From Brevibacillus laterosporus (GTDB taxonomy: Bacteria > Bacillota > Bacilli > Brevibacillales > Brevibacillaceae), in assembly GCF_030489605.1 (NCBI RefSeq), contig NZ_JAUKFY010000027.1:1-53242 (forward strand): DNA of 53,242 nucleotides. Reading direction: 5' to 3'. A program made the position numbers and the translations under genes. Numbering within the stretch: position 1 is the first letter of the stretch; every line of letters begins with the position of its first letter. Under the pieces are notes generated by a model that ran no database searches, was not told where the DNA came from, and saw nothing but the letters and a program-made list of their open reading frames with translations. Below are positions 8,521 to 16,877 of the stretch, one piece after another.

Positions 8521-9456
8521 TTTATCATCCTCCTTGGATAGTGAATCTAAGATAATTGCTACAGCCGAATCGGTTAGTTCTATTGGTTTAGTGAAGGCTT
8601 CAGGTTCAGCAGGATTCAATACAACGTCCCAGGTGTATAGAGATAGTCTTTTTGCAACCCCGACGTTCTTGCCTTCCACTTTGGCTGTAATAATGTCACC
8701 TGTCATCCGATTAGAAAAGCCGATCGGCAGTCCGTCATCTAGCATCGCTTGGACTTGTTTTCCCATATCTGTAGCCAAAGGTTTGTACTCAGCCCAGACG
8801 ATACCGCTTGCATCAATGCTGGCGTCACGAAATACAACTGCTTGATTAGGTACACTCGAATCAAAAAGCACCCTACCATCTGTGCCTTTGTAACAGCGAG
8901 GGTGTGGGTGCTCTCCTGCATATGGAAAATTAGTAGATTTTAATGAATCGAGGGCGGCCTGATAAACAGCTTTTGGATAGAGACGATTGTTGCCATTGAT
9001 TGCGTCAACTTTAGAAACAGGCTGACGATACCAACCTGATGACTTCCCTGCATCATCCATGATTGGCACAGCTCTTGAAAAACAAAGTTCTCTTTGATCT
9101 TCTGCACTATCTTCTAAAACAGTAAAAAGTGGTTCAACTGAGTCGGTAAAGCCTATACTCGGCTTCTGTTTCTCACCGGACTCCTCTTTTGCGGCTTCTT
9201 CAATGGACCAAGTGCTAAATTCAGCTCTGGCTCGTGCATCGATTGCCTCATAGTAAATGCGACGATCCACTTCTGTTAGTGGTGTGTTGGCCAGATTCTT
9301 CTTAATGGATAGAAGAGCAATGGCGCTGCTTGCATCTAAAATCTGTTGCATTAAGGGATCATCTTTTAAAGCGTCCTTAATAGGTTCTTCTTCTGGTAAG
9401 AAACCCGCTTTGGCAAAATACTGTAGATTCATTCCAAATGGTAATTTTGTAAACAC
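6511..9456 (-). CDS. Fused prohead protease, scaffold and major capsid protein
   Basis: About 981 residues in one frame. From the GTG start the order is: a short N-terminus with MNLQYFAKAGF; a prohead core protease domain of the T4 gp21 / S77 kind with GEHPHP near residue 181 and a PIGFSNRM serine near 248; a charged coiled-coil scaffold (about 313-470) rich in EKLRLEKQTREQQEEANRKK; and a gp23-like major capsid domain from about 540 to the end. Start chosen because AAAGGAGG lies 7 bases before GTG 9456; a longer frame to 9519 lacks such a site. Most phages encode these three functions in separate or overlapping genes. An internal start is listed separately. Confidence 0.85.
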   Translation of the reverse strand: MFTKLPFGMNLQYFAKAGFLPEEEPIKDALKDDPLMQQILDASSAIALLSIKKNLANTPLTEVDRRIYYEAIDARARAEFSTWSIEEAAKEESGEKQKPSIGFTDSVEPLFTVLEDSAEDQRELCFSRAVPIMDDAGKSSGWYRQPVSKVDAINGNNRLYPKAVYQAALDSLKSTNFPYAGEHPHPRCYKGTDGRVLFDSSVPNQAVVFRDASIDASGIVWAEYKPLATDMGKQVQAMLDDGLPIGFSNRMTGDIITAKVEGKNVGVAKRLSLYTWDVVLNPAEPEAFTKPIELTDSAVAIILDSLSKEDDKMKKNFLSMSLDELRTWKKQNPGHIDMAVCDAAIEAKEKEQTLTDELEKLRLEKQTREQQEEANRKKDEAQKALVDAVNELPYDKQVKDGLLQKGAAITDASEVASFIDTEKAFVDAIQIDNQKQSLGIPSGRAAIVNQEVQIGNSAQPWVPVVDKLMTAFDDQFRAKDRNFRVDENLRKGNLAILDRILGKMERENHHEYQTFMHSLTDAAQDITDGVIQDSAATSTGDLAQIPVVSLAFMRQMFQDLKFAQLTMAESFSGTTYKIPVEFQTEDLYSQDDFGGIGEFDGIPTEGVETFLLEFGADWLKRATKISKEAQVELQSGPFNYDAVARNLASINARMSRNIDQRISTEMISVSDEHLAIVVKDETVSDPEFHAAVKGSNVPFSSNATFVVDLLCGQQSGKLADFRSPIVRPRTKVWLDVQGKKQSSKINDVVVTVGGKTLVRGQWDHIKGMVVNGEYAIDFENAKVYFTSDSGVSDTKKPMVKSYSYATNVSYFDLTVPAGVDPAKYYNRLIELVTDQKAYMGSAPRYVTPDFLLGSLNAMSPIKKAELFYRYASPNGTNLLQGDMYFATRENIQLGEHNAPWVAGDSRLLLGKTNATRMGIGSPLEMEGPFPYMNPETNQITSAKLYYATQQIAINTPLVIDKSGMAYHPPYRTIKLFNSKQG
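8529..8535 (-). promoter_or_regulatory. Internal Shine-Dalgarno AAGGAGG inside the capsid fusion gene
   Basis: Seven-base perfect anti-16S match, 8 bases before an in-frame ATG, located exactly at the border between the protease and scaffold regions. Confidence 0.7.
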
Positions 9457-9529
9457 ACGTTTTCCTCCTTTCAAGGCATCTATGATGGGAATACTATTCC
9501 GGTCACACAAAACCACCACCTTTCAACTA

Positions 9530-11707
9530 CTATTCATCTACAGGCAACCAGCTAACCCTACATAACGGATGGGCAAGACCAGGGTAGTCATCAATATCAT
9601 AGACATTACCGTGCCTAGATCGGCATTTATCGCAGGTACGCATGTCTATAACCTCATCACATTGGACTTTTTTAACGCCAGCGCCTTTATAAGTTCTGAT
9701 TTGCATTCGATCATAGGCCCAGCTTAGTTCATTACGGGCAATTAAATTGGCTCGCGCCTCATCCAAAATAATAGGCCCCAGTCGCTTTGCTATCTTGTGC
9801 CACCCAAGGTTATTATCAAAACCGGTTGCCAACTCTTTTCGAATACTTTTCAGCGTCGTTTCTTTCATGTCTTTGATTCGTTGAGTAGATTGCTGAAGCA
9901 GATCTTCTCTAATATCACTACGAACTATTCGTGGTTTAATCTCTGTTGCGAGGAAGGAAGTAGCCTTTTCTGCACCCATTACCCCAGCTATGGTCATTGC
10001 TTTGACTAATGAAAGCTGTAACTTTCCTTGCTCAGCTTCCCACGTCTCTTCAAGAGCATTTAGGATCTCATCTTCAGCGTAGTCTAAGATAACAGAGTCC
10101 GTTATACCTTCATTGTCAGAATCATAATTGGTGAACCGCTTGTTTACGGCATCAAAAAAACGAAGGACTGCCTCCTCCGCCTCGACTTCTGCCTCTTTAA
10201 GTTTTGATCGATCTTCCAAAGCAACATCTGTAATCGGTTCTTTGTCCTCTTCTTCATCTGCATTCTCTTCTTCTTTTGGAGGCAAGGACTTGGCCACTAG
10301 AGCAGCGTTTCGAGCTCTTTCCTCTTCAATCATCATAGCCATTTCCACTGGGTCCTCGATATCGAAATCTCCAGCAATGCTTTGAATAGCTTTGACGTTT
10401 GTAATAAGGATATCGCCACCATTAGCGCCACGAGCTTTCTGAACACGTTCTAGGCGTTCTAGCGCCGTTTCAGTTGTCTTGGTACTCCACACAACGTCAT
10501 AGGCAATAGAGGTAGGATTAATGCCCGCTAACATTAGCTGTAAATCTATTAAAGCGCGGTACCCGCTGTACTGACCTATATCCCCATACTCTAGTAAGTC
10601 GGTCATATCATCGAGCGATTGGAGGTACTGAGGATACTGTACTTTTAAGATGTCCCTATTTAAGTTCTGACCACTTGTGAGTATAGCTTTGGGTACGCCA
10701 AGGCTAAGCCACAGGAGATCATCAAAGTATTCGATATCGCCCATCTCTGATAGGTTTGCATCCGCTTTTATAGTTTGAAGATCAGCATTCCCAACAAAGC
10801 TTGATAGCAGATGAGAATTTTTTGTGGGATTCCCATTCTCATCAATTAAACCAACTTGTCTTCTGTACGCTGTGATTTCTGCCTCTCCAACCGTATCAGG
10901 GAGCCGATGGTATTCCTTTTGGACAGATCGAAATTCCCTCCGTACAGCCGCTGCTATCTCCATTTTCAGAAGGATTTTGTGTAATTGCCTTGCTGTAGCA
11001 TAGTGAGAAGTACCATAGAGTTCCGTTTCGTCAGACATCCATCGTATATGATTCATCTGGTAGAGGGCAAAGTCACCACGAGATGATGTAGGAGGCCCAA
11101 TATCCATTAATGAGTTTATCTGAGTTTTAGGATCGATTTGACTGAATGCCCTCTCTATATCAGGGAAGTCGCCGTATTCATCACTATTACGTTTCATAGT
11201 CATAGCTGGAGCCCGCTTTACGTCTAATACGAGTCCTGCTCCTAAATCCACAATGGGATTAAGGAAAATATCACCATCCTTTAAAAGTACTCTAAGGTGT
11301 TCTTTTGACTTAGCTGACAGCTTAGTTCGACGCATAAAATCATCAATTACCTGCTGGGCTATATTAGCCCCAGGAACTAATCTCTTTGGCTGTGGCTTGC
11401 CTAATTTTCTAAGGTGTTTGCGATGGGATTCACTTCCCTGAACAATGACTTGACAGCCTCCACGGGTTGCGTCCGCACCTAATCGGAGATTCGTTATTTT
11501 GAATCTTGAGTCTGTCTTAAACAGATTTCTAACATCTTGAATGATCTGTATACGTTCAGTTGAAACATTATACTGATCAAATACCTGGGTTTGAGGTGAC
11601 TCGCTGTAAGAAATCTGCTTTGTTTTGTCTCTGTCGATACTGACTTCTTTTTTTGTATATCCAAAGTAATCAAGGATTTTCGTTGTTAATTGCGTAATTC
11701 GACTCAA
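9530..11707 (-). CDS. Portal protein fused to a MuF-type minor head domain
   Basis: 725 residues, TTG start after a GGGGGTGA site. The first about 480 residues carry portal features (LLWLSLGVPKAILTSGQNLNRD, NHIRWMSDETELYGTSH). An acidic linker of EEENADEEEDKE kind follows. The C-terminus ends in a Mu gpF / SPP1 gp7-like zinc-type motif CDKCRSRHGNVYDIDDYPG...HPLCR. The portal is the DNA entry dodecamer of the capsid; MuF domains belong to minor head proteins packaged with it. Here both are in one chain. Lies between large terminase and capsid genes as usual. Confidence 0.85.
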   Translation of the reverse strand: MSRITQLTTKILDYFGYTKKEVSIDRDKTKQISYSESPQTQVFDQYNVSTERIQIIQDVRNLFKTDSRFKITNLRLGADATRGGCQVIVQGSESHRKHLRKLGKPQPKRLVPGANIAQQVIDDFMRRTKLSAKSKEHLRVLLKDGDIFLNPIVDLGAGLVLDVKRAPAMTMKRNSDEYGDFPDIERAFSQIDPKTQINSLMDIGPPTSSRGDFALYQMNHIRWMSDETELYGTSHYATARQLHKILLKMEIAAAVRREFRSVQKEYHRLPDTVGEAEITAYRRQVGLIDENGNPTKNSHLLSSFVGNADLQTIKADANLSEMGDIEYFDDLLWLSLGVPKAILTSGQNLNRDILKVQYPQYLQSLDDMTDLLEYGDIGQYSGYRALIDLQLMLAGINPTSIAYDVVWSTKTTETALERLERVQKARGANGGDILITNVKAIQSIAGDFDIEDPVEMAMMIEEERARNAALVAKSLPPKEEENADEEEDKEPITDVALEDRSKLKEAEVEAEEAVLRFFDAVNKRFTNYDSDNEGITDSVILDYAEDEILNALEETWEAEQGKLQLSLVKAMTIAGVMGAEKATSFLATEIKPRIVRSDIREDLLQQSTQRIKDMKETTLKSIRKELATGFDNNLGWHKIAKRLGPIILDEARANLIARNELSWAYDRMQIRTYKGAGVKKVQCDEVIDMRTCDKCRSRHGNVYDIDDYPGLAHPLCRVSWLPVDE

Positions 11708-11724
11708 TTGTTGTTCACCCCCTT

Positions 11725-13407
11725 CTATGAAAATATCGCATCAAAGTCAGGCATGATAGAGAAGCCGATTGGTTTGAACTGTCCTCGATGTGGATGTTTA
11801 CGCATCTCCCAGCCGATCATGCCCGCAAAGAGAACGTCATCATGGCATCCAGTTTGATGCTGTGCTTTACCGTTCTTTTTGACAAATGTTCGCATTTCCC
11901 CAAGCATTCTTTTTGACTTGATCTTTGGTTGATTCTCCACATAGCCTTGTCTAAACTCTTCAACTAAAATAGGACGAGTTTTTGGGGTTGTGGGCCAACC
12001 AGAACGTTTCTCGACATTTCCTTTGACATCATAATCCTTATGCTCGTACAGATTGGGGTAATTAAATATTTGCATAAGCGCCAACAGTACTGCGTGACCA
12101 TGGTTGTTTCGTTCAACCCCCAGTAAGGCGTTGTTATAATACCTACCCCATTCGTTCAGAAGTGCCGCAAAGCTAAATGGTTCTTCTTTGATCTGCATTT
12201 CTGCTACTTGCTCCCCTGTGCTACGCTTCCATATTACGAATGTCGATGAGTCGTGTTCATTTCCGTCCAGACCCTCTGCAACGTCTGCCCCCATGTCGTA
12301 TAGTTCGTCCTCTTCCGGTTCTACCCATATGAGTACAGCGCCGTCTAAATCTTCCCTGATGGGTTCAGGAACGTTTAATAGGCTGTCTCCTACCTGCTTT
12401 TGATCAAATACAGATCGACCAGATACTAGAAATGCTTCCTCTATGTAAGCAGGGTACTCCTGGGCAAATAATTTAGGGTCACCATCACATTTGTTCTTTA
12501 TCGTAGAACGACGCCATTTCATCTGCTCAGCCGTTAAATTAAAGCGACGTTGTATGAACTTCTCTTCCTCAGTCATACTTTCGATAAAGTCTTCCAACTC
12601 TTCTTGCGACTCAAATTCATCACGGTAAGTCGGAAACTCATGCCAAGCAACAAAGATCGGCTCATAATCATTTTTCCCTTTTAATGCTTTATCCCACATT
12701 TGTTGAAAGTATTCGCCATAACCATTAGCAGTGGACTCAATAATACAAAGCGTGCCTGGTGCGTCTGACAAAGACTGAAGTAAAGCCAACATGTGCTTGC
12801 TCTTCTTTGACTCTGGCCAGAATGCTAACTCTGATACGTGTAGGAAATGTATAGTTCCTGATCGTGCTAAAACGCTCGCTTCGGCTGAATCAACAGTAAT
12901 CTCTGACTTTAGACCGGGATTTTTTTTGCGTTGTGATTCAAGAACAGTCGGATTTTCAAACGATAGCTTTTTACTGTTATTTCGCTTTCGCATTGGCTTA
13001 TAAAGGTTGGGTACATTCTCATAGTAATTCTTAAACATTGCGAAAAGGTTATCGGATGCTTTTGAATCCTGAGCAACGATAAAACCGTTCTTTGCTTCTT
13101 GGAGCGATGTTAGATAATAAATGATTGCTTCTGTAACAGTAGAAAAGCCCATCTGACGAGCTTTCAGAATAATAAACCTAGCTGGCTTTCCTGCAAGCAA
13201 TTTTTTAAATACCTTCTGCGCAAAATTGCGTTGAGCATCATTCAAAACGAAAGGAAGAAGCTTCCCTTCTTTTGTTTTGATCTTCAGACATTTGGCGGCA
13301 AACCGCTCAAAGTCATTTAGAAGATCATAAGCTTTCTTGCCTTTGTCTTTGTTTTTCTTTGCAAGGGATTGGATCTTACTTTTAATCTCCTTCGCAAACT
13401 CAATCAT
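11725..13407 (-). CDS. Terminase large subunit
   Basis: 560 residues. ATPase part with Walker A-like KARQMGFST at about 82-90 and IIESTANGYGEY around 220; nuclease part with DMGADVAEG and later a catalytic-type HDDVLFA segment (GCHDDVLFAGMIGWE). It powers DNA packaging and cuts concatemers. The start overlaps the small subunit gene by 8 bases, so the two are translated together. Confidence 0.9.
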   Translation of the reverse strand: MIEFAKEIKSKIQSLAKKNKDKGKKAYDLLNDFERFAAKCLKIKTKEGKLLPFVLNDAQRNFAQKVFKKLLAGKPARFIILKARQMGFSTVTEAIIYYLTSLQEAKNGFIVAQDSKASDNLFAMFKNYYENVPNLYKPMRKRNNSKKLSFENPTVLESQRKKNPGLKSEITVDSAEASVLARSGTIHFLHVSELAFWPESKKSKHMLALLQSLSDAPGTLCIIESTANGYGEYFQQMWDKALKGKNDYEPIFVAWHEFPTYRDEFESQEELEDFIESMTEEEKFIQRRFNLTAEQMKWRRSTIKNKCDGDPKLFAQEYPAYIEEAFLVSGRSVFDQKQVGDSLLNVPEPIREDLDGAVLIWVEPEEDELYDMGADVAEGLDGNEHDSSTFVIWKRSTGEQVAEMQIKEEPFSFAALLNEWGRYYNNALLGVERNNHGHAVLLALMQIFNYPNLYEHKDYDVKGNVEKRSGWPTTPKTRPILVEEFRQGYVENQPKIKSKRMLGEMRTFVKKNGKAQHQTGCHDDVLFAGMIGWEMRKHPHRGQFKPIGFSIMPDFDAIFS

Positions 13408-13945
13408 CTAAGAATTCCAATCCTTCTTGTTCGTCTGTTGTTTTCATGCCAAGCTCACCCATCTGCTTCACTACATTTACATTCTCTAAGTTGATTTTGG
13501 TTCGTGCTGCTGGTCCCAATCCCAAAGCTTGCATAGTCTGTCGCGCTTGTCTTTTTGCTTCGTTGTATGTTGCTACCAAAGGCTGAGCATTGAGGGATTT
13601 CTTTCGTTTATCATGGATCACTAAGCCCTCTACAGCGAAGTACATTTCGCAAAGTGCAATGACTGCCATATCCTTTGATAACAAGTGCGCCATTGGTCGA
13701 TCTTGTTCCCCTACAATGTCCAAATCCATTACACTATCAATGATCTTTTCCTGATAGTCCGCTAGATAGGAACAGTCTGCATTTTCTTCAAACCTATCAC
13801 ATCCGTTGCGCTTTACGCATTTGTTGCATGGGTGAACGCCAGACTTCAGAAAAGGAAATACCCCATGCTTAACACTACCGTCAGTTATTCGATTTGCTTT
13901 AAGTGAGGCACTACGTCTTTCCCTTGTTAAATCCGCAGATGACAT
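13400..13945 (-). CDS. Terminase small subunit-like protein (P27-type)
   Basis: 181 residues with AAAGGAGG before the ATG. The N-terminus has a four-cysteine cluster (CNKCVKRNGCDRFEENADC), and the C-terminal part TYNEAKRQARQTMQALGLGPAAR resembles P27-like small terminases, which recognise the pac or cos site. The cysteine cluster is unusual for this family. The position immediately before the large subunit supports the call. Confidence 0.7.
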   Translation of the reverse strand: MSSADLTRERRSASLKANRITDGSVKHGVFPFLKSGVHPCNKCVKRNGCDRFEENADCSYLADYQEKIIDSVMDLDIVGEQDRPMAHLLSKDMAVIALCEMYFAVEGLVIHDKRKKSLNAQPLVATYNEAKRQARQTMQALGLGPAARTKINLENVNVVKQMGELGMKTTDEQEGLEFLDD

Positions 13946-13965
13946 AGCCCTTCCTCCTTTCCAGA

Positions 13966-14000
13966 CAAAAGAAAAAGGCCCCTTACTTGGAGCCTAATTG
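13966..14000 (-). terminator. Rho-independent terminator after resolvase
   Basis: On the minus strand AGGCTCC, a 7-base loop, then GGGGCCT followed by TTTTTCTTTT; the stem overlaps the last codons of the resolvase gene. Confidence 0.6.
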
Positions 14001-14543
14001 CTTATTGATATTTCGATAAAGTGTAGCCTTACTTACCCCTGTCACAGCTACAATTTCAGGTACGCTCATGTCGCCAGCTTGATATAGTTTAATGGCTGCA
14101 TCGATCTTGCTCTTATCCGTCTTTGGTCTACCACCGTAACGTCCTCTTGCTCTAGCAGCTTTCAAACCTTCCTGTGTCCGTTCCGCAATGATGTCCCGTT
14201 CCATTTCTGCCAACACGGCAAGCATTCTAAACATTGCCTTTCCGATAGCAGTAGAAGTATCAATATTATCTTTAATGCTGATAAATTCAATTCCCTTTTT
14301 TTCAAATTCATCGACTAATTCAAGTAACTTGAAAGTAGACCTTCCTAACCTATCTAGTTTATAAACAATCAAAGTATCACCAGAACGTAACTGATCGAGC
14401 AATTTGTTTAGCTCTGGACGGTCATTGCGTTTTCCAGTCATTTTCTCTTCAAAGATTTTTTCACAGCCAGCATTTTGGAGAGCATCGATTTGCATATCCA
14501 AGTTTTGTTCAAGTGTACTGACACGAGCATAACCAAATTTCAT
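13983..14543 (-). CDS. Serine recombinase (resolvase/invertase family)
   Basis: 186 residues, full small serine recombinase length. Catalytic domain opens KFGYARVSTLEQNLDMQ with the active serine in RVST, followed by YKLDRLGRST and AEMERDIIAERTQEGL, then a Hin-type HTH (VPEIVAVTGVSKATLYRNI). Likely resolves plasmid dimers or acts in DNA inversion; no integrase-size extension, so it is not a large serine integrase. A 28-bp palindrome 25 bases upstream may be its own binding site. Confidence 0.85.
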   Translation of the reverse strand: MKFGYARVSTLEQNLDMQIDALQNAGCEKIFEEKMTGKRNDRPELNKLLDQLRSGDTLIVYKLDRLGRSTFKLLELVDEFEKKGIEFISIKDNIDTSTAIGKAMFRMLAVLAEMERDIIAERTQEGLKAARARGRYGGRPKTDKSKIDAAIKLYQAGDMSVPEIVAVTGVSKATLYRNINKQLGSK

Positions 14544-14567
14544 AGTGAACTCCCTCCGATTCTCATT

Positions 14568-14595
14568 CCTATTGTCTTTATAGTATCAAAATAGG
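14568..14595 (-). promoter_or_regulatory. Candidate resolvase site I (28-bp imperfect palindrome)
   Basis: Inverted ends CCTATT and AATAGG enclose an AT-rich centre. Both the 28-bp length and the position just upstream of the resolvase start match subsite I of res sites. The element also holds a TATAAA-like -10 and could autoregulate the gene. Confidence 0.45.
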
Positions 14596-15396
14596 AGGGT
14601 TAATGCAACTTTGTTTTGAAACTAGTTTTTGAATCTGTTTCATAGCCTACGAACGCACTAAAAAAGTTTCCAGCGTAATCGTCTCTTTTTTTATCATTTT
14701 TGAAACGGTTCTGCTGTAATTTCTCATAGAAGCTGAACAGAATAATTTTTGTTCATATAGAAGAAGCAAAGAAATCTATTTAACCTCGTTTTTCTCTATC
14801 GACTGAAAATGAGCAGATTGAAAGGACTCAAGCCCACCCTCCTCATTCTCCTCAATCATTTCCACCCCAGCTTTGATGCCACCTAACAATCATCCGTTTT
14901 TGCAACTGCTTGTCATCCAAATGCCATCTATAAGTAAGAGGGTAAACATATCTTACTTTTAACTCTTCTACATTCACCTCGTATAGAGAAAGTGAAGCAA
15001 AAAATCATTGTGCGGATTTACAACGCTAAGCCTATTTTCAAGACGATTCCCTATAAACAAGGGCTTTTCTTTACTACCTCTGAATATGGAAATATTGCTC
15101 GCCCTCGACACTTTAATAATTGAGGGAGCTTGTCCAAAACTTGGTCAGTCTTTTTTCTTGCATACCCAAAATCCTTTTAAAAGTAGGAAGGTTAAAAATA
15201 AATTTCTCGCTCAACTATGATTTTTTAAGAAAATGAGCTGAATCTTTCTACCGCCTTACTTAATTAGTGAGAGGAGGATTAAGAAATTTTGAACAAAAAC
15301 CCATTGGGTCAGATGTAATTTTATAAATTCCCCTGCAACAAATCGAATAGATGGAGCGATAACTAGTGTGTAAGCCCCCTCGAAATGAATAACCAG
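14596..15396. other. Gene-poor 800-base stretch
   Basis: No convincing complete gene on either strand. A minus frame at 14889-14776 reads as a 37-residue tail with text LGGIKAGVEMIEENEEGG, which looks like the end of a decayed gene. The plus frame at 15008-15220 has no ribosome site. Base composition is AT-rich. This may be the remnant of an earlier insertion between the resolvase and the early genes. Confidence 0.5.
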
Positions 15397-15423
15397 AATA
15401 CCAACTGTATAAAAGATGGTATT
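15397..15423 (+). promoter_or_regulatory. Palindromic operator candidate upstream of small membrane gene
   Basis: AATACCA and TGGTATT form 7-bp inverted arms 13 bases apart, and the spacer contains TATAAA. The arrangement suggests a repressor site over a -10 box, about 30 bases before the ATG at 15455. Confidence 0.4.
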
Positions 15424-15454
15424 AAAAGAATTAAGAAAAGGAAGGTGTTTGATT

Positions 15455-15652
15455 ATGACATTAACCGTAATCGTAGCAGTACTTAGCATTATTGCAGCAA
15501 TACTTGGCATTATTAATAACTCGTTTGGTATTTGGTACAGGCTATCCAAGTTATCTAAGGAAAAACCGCCAACAAACCCAGACGGTGATGACCCGAAAGT
15601 AATAGCGATGCCAAGACCGGAAGAAAAAGCAGTCAAATCTAAAGCAGCCTAA
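15455..15652 (+). CDS. Small single-pass membrane protein
   Basis: 65 residues: an N-terminal hydrophobic segment (TLTVIVAVLSIIAAILGII) and a polar proline/lysine-rich tail. Preceded by GGAAGG-type ribosome site and followed at once by a terminator, so it is its own transcription unit, opposite to all neighbours. Function not recognised; a regulatory membrane peptide or a lysogenic small protein is possible. Confidence 0.6.
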   Translation: MTLTVIVAVLSIIAAILGIINNSFGIWYRLSKLSKEKPPTNPDGDDPKVIAMPRPEEKAVKSKAA

Positions 15653-15657
15653 AAGGA

Positions 15658-15685
15658 TGGCCACCCATTACGGGTGGTTTCTCCT
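15658..15685 (+). terminator. Terminator after small membrane gene
   Basis: GCCACCC, ATTAC loop, GGGTGGT then TTCTCCTTCTC; lies directly after the stop codon at 15652. Confidence 0.6.
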
Positions 15686-15761
15686 TCTCTCATCTGAAGC
15701 TATGGACAACATCCCACCGATTGATAGAACAATAAGGCTCCAGAGGAAGATCAAGCAGATG

Positions 15762-15926
15762 CTAGATATCATCGAAAATCTTCTTTTTGGGCAATGTAGC
15801 CATTTGTTGTCTGATCTGTTCAACAAATGATACCTCTTGCATCTTTGTTTGACGATACAGATGCATGAACGTCGCTAACTCCTCTGGAGGGCCTTCCATT
15901 GTCATGTCTTGAAGAATAACTTTCAT
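15762..15926 (-). CDS. Hypothetical 54-residue protein
   Basis: Starts MKVILQDMTMEGPPEELATF after AAAGGACG. Helical, no motif. A longer in-frame ATG at 15974 has no ribosome site and would overlap the upstream terminator, so I use the inner start. Confidence 0.5.
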   Translation of the reverse strand: MKVILQDMTMEGPPEELATFMHLYRQTKMQEVSFVEQIRQQMATLPKKKIFDDI

Positions 15927-15952
15927 AAGTAAGATCGTCCTTTCTGATTTTG

Positions 15953-15984
15953 GATAATAAAAAAGATGTAGCATAAGCTACACC
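15953..15984 (-). terminator. Terminator between two small genes
   Basis: TGTAGC, TTAT loop, GCTACA and a TCTTTTTTATT tract on the minus strand, just after the stop at 15986. Confidence 0.7.
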
Positions 15985-15985
15985 C

Positions 15986-16309
15986 TTACATTAGTGATTC
16001 ACTATTATTTATTTCCTTGTACTCTTCCTCAACCAAGCGATAAAAATAATCATTTTCCTCTTCTAGAAAAGCTTTTGCTTTCTTTAAAAACATAGATTCT
16101 TCTTCATCAAAAATGGGATACATTGATAGACTTTCACTAATTTGATCCCTTATGTTTTTAATGTCTTGCTGAGGCAAGTCCTGATCAATATACTCAGCAA
16201 AGATTTTAAGTGAATCTATTGTATCAGTTGAGAAATCATCATCTTTATAAATAGCATCAATTATAAATCCGATCATAAATTTAATAGCACTATTCCCAAG
16301 CTTGCTCAT
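15986..16309 (-). CDS. Hypothetical 107-residue protein
   Basis: Acidic, helix-rich protein with a hydrophobic N-terminus (IKFMIGFIIDAIY) and many Glu/Asp residues toward the end. Own transcription unit with a clear terminator. Not recognised. Confidence 0.55.
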   Translation of the reverse strand: MSKLGNSAIKFMIGFIIDAIYKDDDFSTDTIDSLKIFAEYIDQDLPQQDIKNIRDQISESLSMYPIFDEEESMFLKKAKAFLEEENDYFYRLVEEEYKEINNSESLM

Positions 16310-16319
16310 TATTAGAAAA

Positions 16320-16600
16320 CTCCCATCATGTTTTAGATAATTGTATCGAATGGTTATCTAACAAACAATATTTTTAAGGCTTCTAAATGACAGCTTTTTG
16401 TGTTCTGTCAGCAGTAGTAAGAATATAAGAATAACGACAGAAGCAAAAACGCTAGAGTCCTTGGCGCTGTAGGGCTGAATGCCGTTTTTAGCAGGGTGGA
16501 TTTTCGGTACAGTTTTCGTGTTTTTTGTACCGATTTTCGTACCACCTAAAAACAGGGTTGAGCCTTAGAGCCACAAGGCTTTATGCCACTTTAGCGTCTG
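16320..16600. other. Non-coding stretch with repeated TTTTCGTAC-type motifs
   Basis: No gene seen. At 16501-16543 three copies of a TTTTCGGTAC / TTTTTTGTAC / TTTTCGTAC motif follow one another, and a short hairpin AGCCTT...AAGGCT lies at about 16562-16582. The short repeats resemble integrase arm sites, but no integrase is present in the window. Confidence 0.4.
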
Positions 16601-16643
16601 GCGGCCTTTCTTAATATTCTTTATCCGCCGACAGATGGTTGAT

Positions 16644-16877
16644 TCATGCTTTTGGGGAATCGTATTTGATACCAATAAAATCTGTAATAGATAGGTGTTT
16701 ATCATCACATATGTGAGTTCCGTACCAGGTTGCACATGGTCCCCATTCTTCAGGAGTAGATCCATTCTTGGATATTGCCAGAAATGCTTCAAATCCATTT
16801 GGTGCATGAAATTCATTTTTGACCACACCACACCTACGGCATTTATATTCTAAAAATCCACCTCTATTTAGATCCAT
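16644..16877 (-). CDS. Small cysteine-rich protein
   Basis: 77 residues with a CRRCG pair near residue 13 and CATWYGTHIC later, suggesting a metal site. AAGGAGGTCGAGACC precedes the ATG, and the start overlaps the end of the upstream gene by 14 bases. Function unknown. Confidence 0.6.
   Translation of the reverse strand: MDLNRGGFLEYKCRRCGVVKNEFHAPNGFEAFLAISKNGSTPEEWGPCATWYGTHICDDKHLSITDFIGIKYDSPKA

Noticed and set aside
15008-15220. 70-codon plus ORF in the gene-poor stretch, which looked like it could be a transposase remnant
   Set aside because: No ribosome site, no recognisable transposase motif, and no terminal inverted repeats nearby.
16565-16831. 88-codon minus ORF
   Set aside because: Alternate frame of the cysteine-rich gene 16644-16877, which has the strong ribosome site.
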